DNA of 13,408 nucleotides, taken from an archaeon. Lineage in GTDB: Archaea; Hydrothermarchaeota; Hydrothermarchaeia; Hydrothermarchaeales; Hydrothermarchaeaceae. Under the pieces are notes generated by a model, which saw only the letters and a program-made list of their open reading frames with translations, was not told the origin of the DNA and did no database searches. Every line of letters begins with the position of its first letter. Within the stretch, counting starts at the first letter, position 1. This document shows, piece by piece, positions 11,777 through 13,408 of this stretch. The stretch is taken from assembly GCA_018830205.1 (NCBI GenBank), contig JAHJSX010000023.1, positions 1 through 13,408 of the forward strand. The letters are read 5' to 3'. Both the position numbers and the translations under genes were made by a program.

Positions 11777-13408
11777 ATGGATATAATAGAGGAACTTGAA
11801 TCAAGAAACCTAAGAATTTATCCTCTGCTTTTAGCTATCTTTCTTGTGGGCTTTAGTATTGTATACATCTCGCATGGTCCAAGGCTTGCTGACCCCGACG
11901 CATGGTTTCAGTTCATGATGGCTGAGTATGTTGTTGAGGATGGAGGCATACCATATATTCATGAACTCGCATACTATCCAGATGGCAGAGTCCCCTGGGT
12001 ACAGGACACCCTGTTTCTTCCTTATTTATTTGCATATACCTTCCTGCTGGTAAATCCGCTTGGCATCTCCATGATGGGCTGGGCGATGATGTTTCCAGCT
12101 GTTTTTGGCGGGGGCTTGGCAGCGCTGGCATTGTACCTTGTGGTAAGCCAGCTTTTTGACAAAAAGACAGGCCTGTTTGCAGCTCTCTTATACGCCTTTA
12201 TCCCCCTCAACCTTACCCGGGTGTATGCAGGCACCATCGACAAGGAGGTACTTTATGGTGTGTTCATATATGCTGCCCTGTTTCTATTCTTGAAGTCTGC
12301 CAAGGACGGAATTGAGTTAAAGCGGCCGGAGTCGCTTTTAGCACCGGTTTTGGGGGGAATTCTTTTTGGTTTTAGTTATGCCAATTGGAGCGGTGCCGGC
12401 TATGTGGCCCTGTTCATCTCTGTTGCTACTGTTTTATTCTTTTTATATAAGCAGGATATGAATTTGATGAAGGCACTATTGATATTGACCGTTGTGGGCT
12501 CGGTTACCATGCGTCTCCTGCAGCCCGAAAAGTACCCCCTCCAATACTACTACAACAACTACAATATACTGATACCATTTTTCGTGTCATTTCTGCCTCT
12601 ATTCGCCATATATGTTGCGGACTATCTAAATAATCGTGGCAAAAAGACTGGCGCCCTCAACGTATTGATTGCCACGGTTCTCATTGGAGCAGGAGGCCTT
12701 ATGGTGGCAGGCGAGGGAAATCATGTTTATAACATGGTTTCAACACCATATAATCTCCTTTTTTCAGAAAGCGGTGCCCAGAAGGATGTATACATGGCCA
12801 CGGTGGCAGAATCACAGCCATCTAATTTCTTTGGAGGTGGCGAAACAACCCTTGAGCGAATAAAGAACGGGCAGTTCTATCCGAATCTCAATTTAATGCT
12901 ATTTGTTTTGCCATTTGCACTCTTGCTGCTTTTATTGAAGGCAAACGAAAACAGAGTGAACTATGCTTATTATTTTGCAATAGTCTGGCTGGTCAGTGGT
13001 TTCGTAGCTGCAAACCAGGGACACAGGTATCTATTTTTCCTGGCACCATCGTCAGTTACCGCCACTGCGTTCATACTAATGCATTACCTCAAAAAATCCA
13101 AAAAAGATGAAATAAAACATAGTGCAGCATTGAAACATTCTATGAAGCCCAAGAGGAAGGAGCAAGCAGAGAGAAATCTTTCCAATGCAAGGATTATTTA
13201 TTTGATTTTTATTATATTAACGCTGGCAGTCTCATTCAAGACATTAGAGGCATCCACAGATTTAATGGGTCAAAGAAGAAGCGACCTTTCAGCACCATGG
13301 CTTGATGCGACAATGTGGGCAAAAGATAATACCCCTGAAAATTCTGTTATCATGTTTTGGTGGGACTATGGTTATTATTTCCAGGCAATAGGTGAGCGGA
13401 CAACCGTT
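11777..13408 (+). CDS. aglB: Oligosaccharyltransferase STT3/AglB, 5' part
   Basis: The frame is open from the ATG at 11777 to the right edge (544 residues) and lacks its 3' end. It is a GT-C-fold membrane enzyme that transfers a lipid-linked glycan to Asn in N-x-S/T sequons on the outer face. The first acidic motif is ADPDAWFQF (D39, D41), just after TM1; the second is DKE (155-157) in YAGTIDKEVLYG; the external-loop glutamate motif TVAE lies at 342-345; and the WWDYG signature that recognises the sequon Ser/Thr is at 528-532. A dozen or so hydrophobic segments precede WWDYG. A basic cytoplasmic-type loop at 439-472 (about 34 residues, 14 Lys/Arg) sits between the last two transmembrane segments. 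The soluble C-terminal domain lies outside the window. It is divergent from the flippase gene and probably works with it. Confidence 0.95.
   Translation, partial: MDIIEELESRNLRIYPLLLAIFLVGFSIVYISHGPRLADPDAWFQFMMAEYVVEDGGIPYIHELAYYPDGRVPWVQDTLFLPYLFAYTFLLVNPLGISMMGWAMMFPAVFGGGLAALALYLVVSQLFDKKTGLFAALLYAFIPLNLTRVYAGTIDKEVLYGVFIYAALFLFLKSAKDGIELKRPESLLAPVLGGILFGFSYANWSGAGYVALFISVATVLFFLYKQDMNLMKALLILTVVGSVTMRLLQPEKYPLQYYYNNYNILIPFFVSFLPLFAIYVADYLNNRGKKTGALNVLIATVLIGAGGLMVAGEGNHVYNMVSTPYNLLFSESGAQKDVYMATVAESQPSNFFGGGETTLERIKNGQFYPNLNLMLFVLPFALLLLLLKANENRVNYAYYFAIVWLVSGFVAANQGHRYLFFLAPSSVTATAFILMHYLKKSKKDEIKHSAALKHSMKPKRKEQAERNLSNARIIYLIFIILTLAVSFKTLEASTDLMGQRRSDLSAPWLDATMWAKDNTPENSVIMFWWDYGYYFQAIGERTTV

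Noticed and set aside
11913..12243. Minus-strand open frames of 72-73 codons opposite stt3
   Set aside because: They lie inside the clearly coding stt3 frame and have no family resemblance.
1..13408. CRISPR arrays, tRNA or rRNA genes, transposases, prophage
   Set aside because: No regularly spaced repeats, no cloverleaf in the few short gaps, and nearly every base belongs to a conserved cellular gene.

Overview
This is archaeal DNA. It carries the archaeal exosome (Rrp4, Rrp41, Rrp42), SBDS, the proteasome alpha subunit, two protein subunits of archaeal RNase P, ribosomal proteins eL15 and eL43 (L37Ae), the Rpb12-type RNA polymerase subunit, the KEOPS subunit Pcc1, prefoldin beta, and an STT3/AglB oligosaccharyltransferase with the WWDYG signature. 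Base composition looks mid-range, Shine-Dalgarno sites are strong, and the gaps are very short. Gene order resembles the conserved exosome superoperon of euryarchaea and relatives, but I cannot fix the phylum from this window.

Layout: (1) Bases 2-181, + strand: the C-terminal end of a UPF0016/TMEM165-GDT1-type membrane transporter, overlapping the convergent neighbour tail to tail by 23 bp. (2) Bases 159-7563, - strand: thirteen tightly packed genes in the transcriptional order rpl15e, rpp30 (rnp3), pop5 (rnp2), psmA, SBDS, rrp4, rrp41, rrp42, rpl37ae, rpoP, pcc1, pfdB, DHH phosphoesterase. Apart from the 50-bp gap after rpl15e, junctions range from an 8-bp overlap to an 11-bp gap. A TATA box sits immediately upstream of rpl15e. 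(3) Bases 7610-10392, - strand: an Obg-family TGS-domain GTPase (YchF/Ygr210 type) followed by serA with an ACT domain. (4) Bases 10428-11687, - strand: a MOP-superfamily lipid-linked oligosaccharide flippase. (5) Bases 11688-11776: a short divergent promoter region. (6) Bases 11777 to the right edge, + strand: stt3/aglB, cut off by the window just after WWDYG.

Taken together, the superoperon joins translation (eL15, eL43, SBDS), tRNA processing and modification (RNase P, KEOPS Pcc1), RNA decay (exosome, DHH phosphoesterase), transcription (Rpb12), and protein folding and turnover (prefoldin, proteasome). The right end is an envelope/N-glycosylation pair: the flippase presumably moves the lipid-linked glycan and AglB transfers it to protein.

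Several start codons were moved inward from the longest open frame because a Shine-Dalgarno motif or the family N-terminus decides them (psmA, rrp42, rpoP, GTPase). No intergenic stretch exceeds 100 bases. I see no tRNA, rRNA, CRISPR array, insertion sequence or recognisable inverted repeat. The window is mostly conserved core genome; the most unusual points are the fusion of stop codons with ribosome binding sites, a long Pop5 C-terminus, and an atypical first motif and basic loop in AglB.
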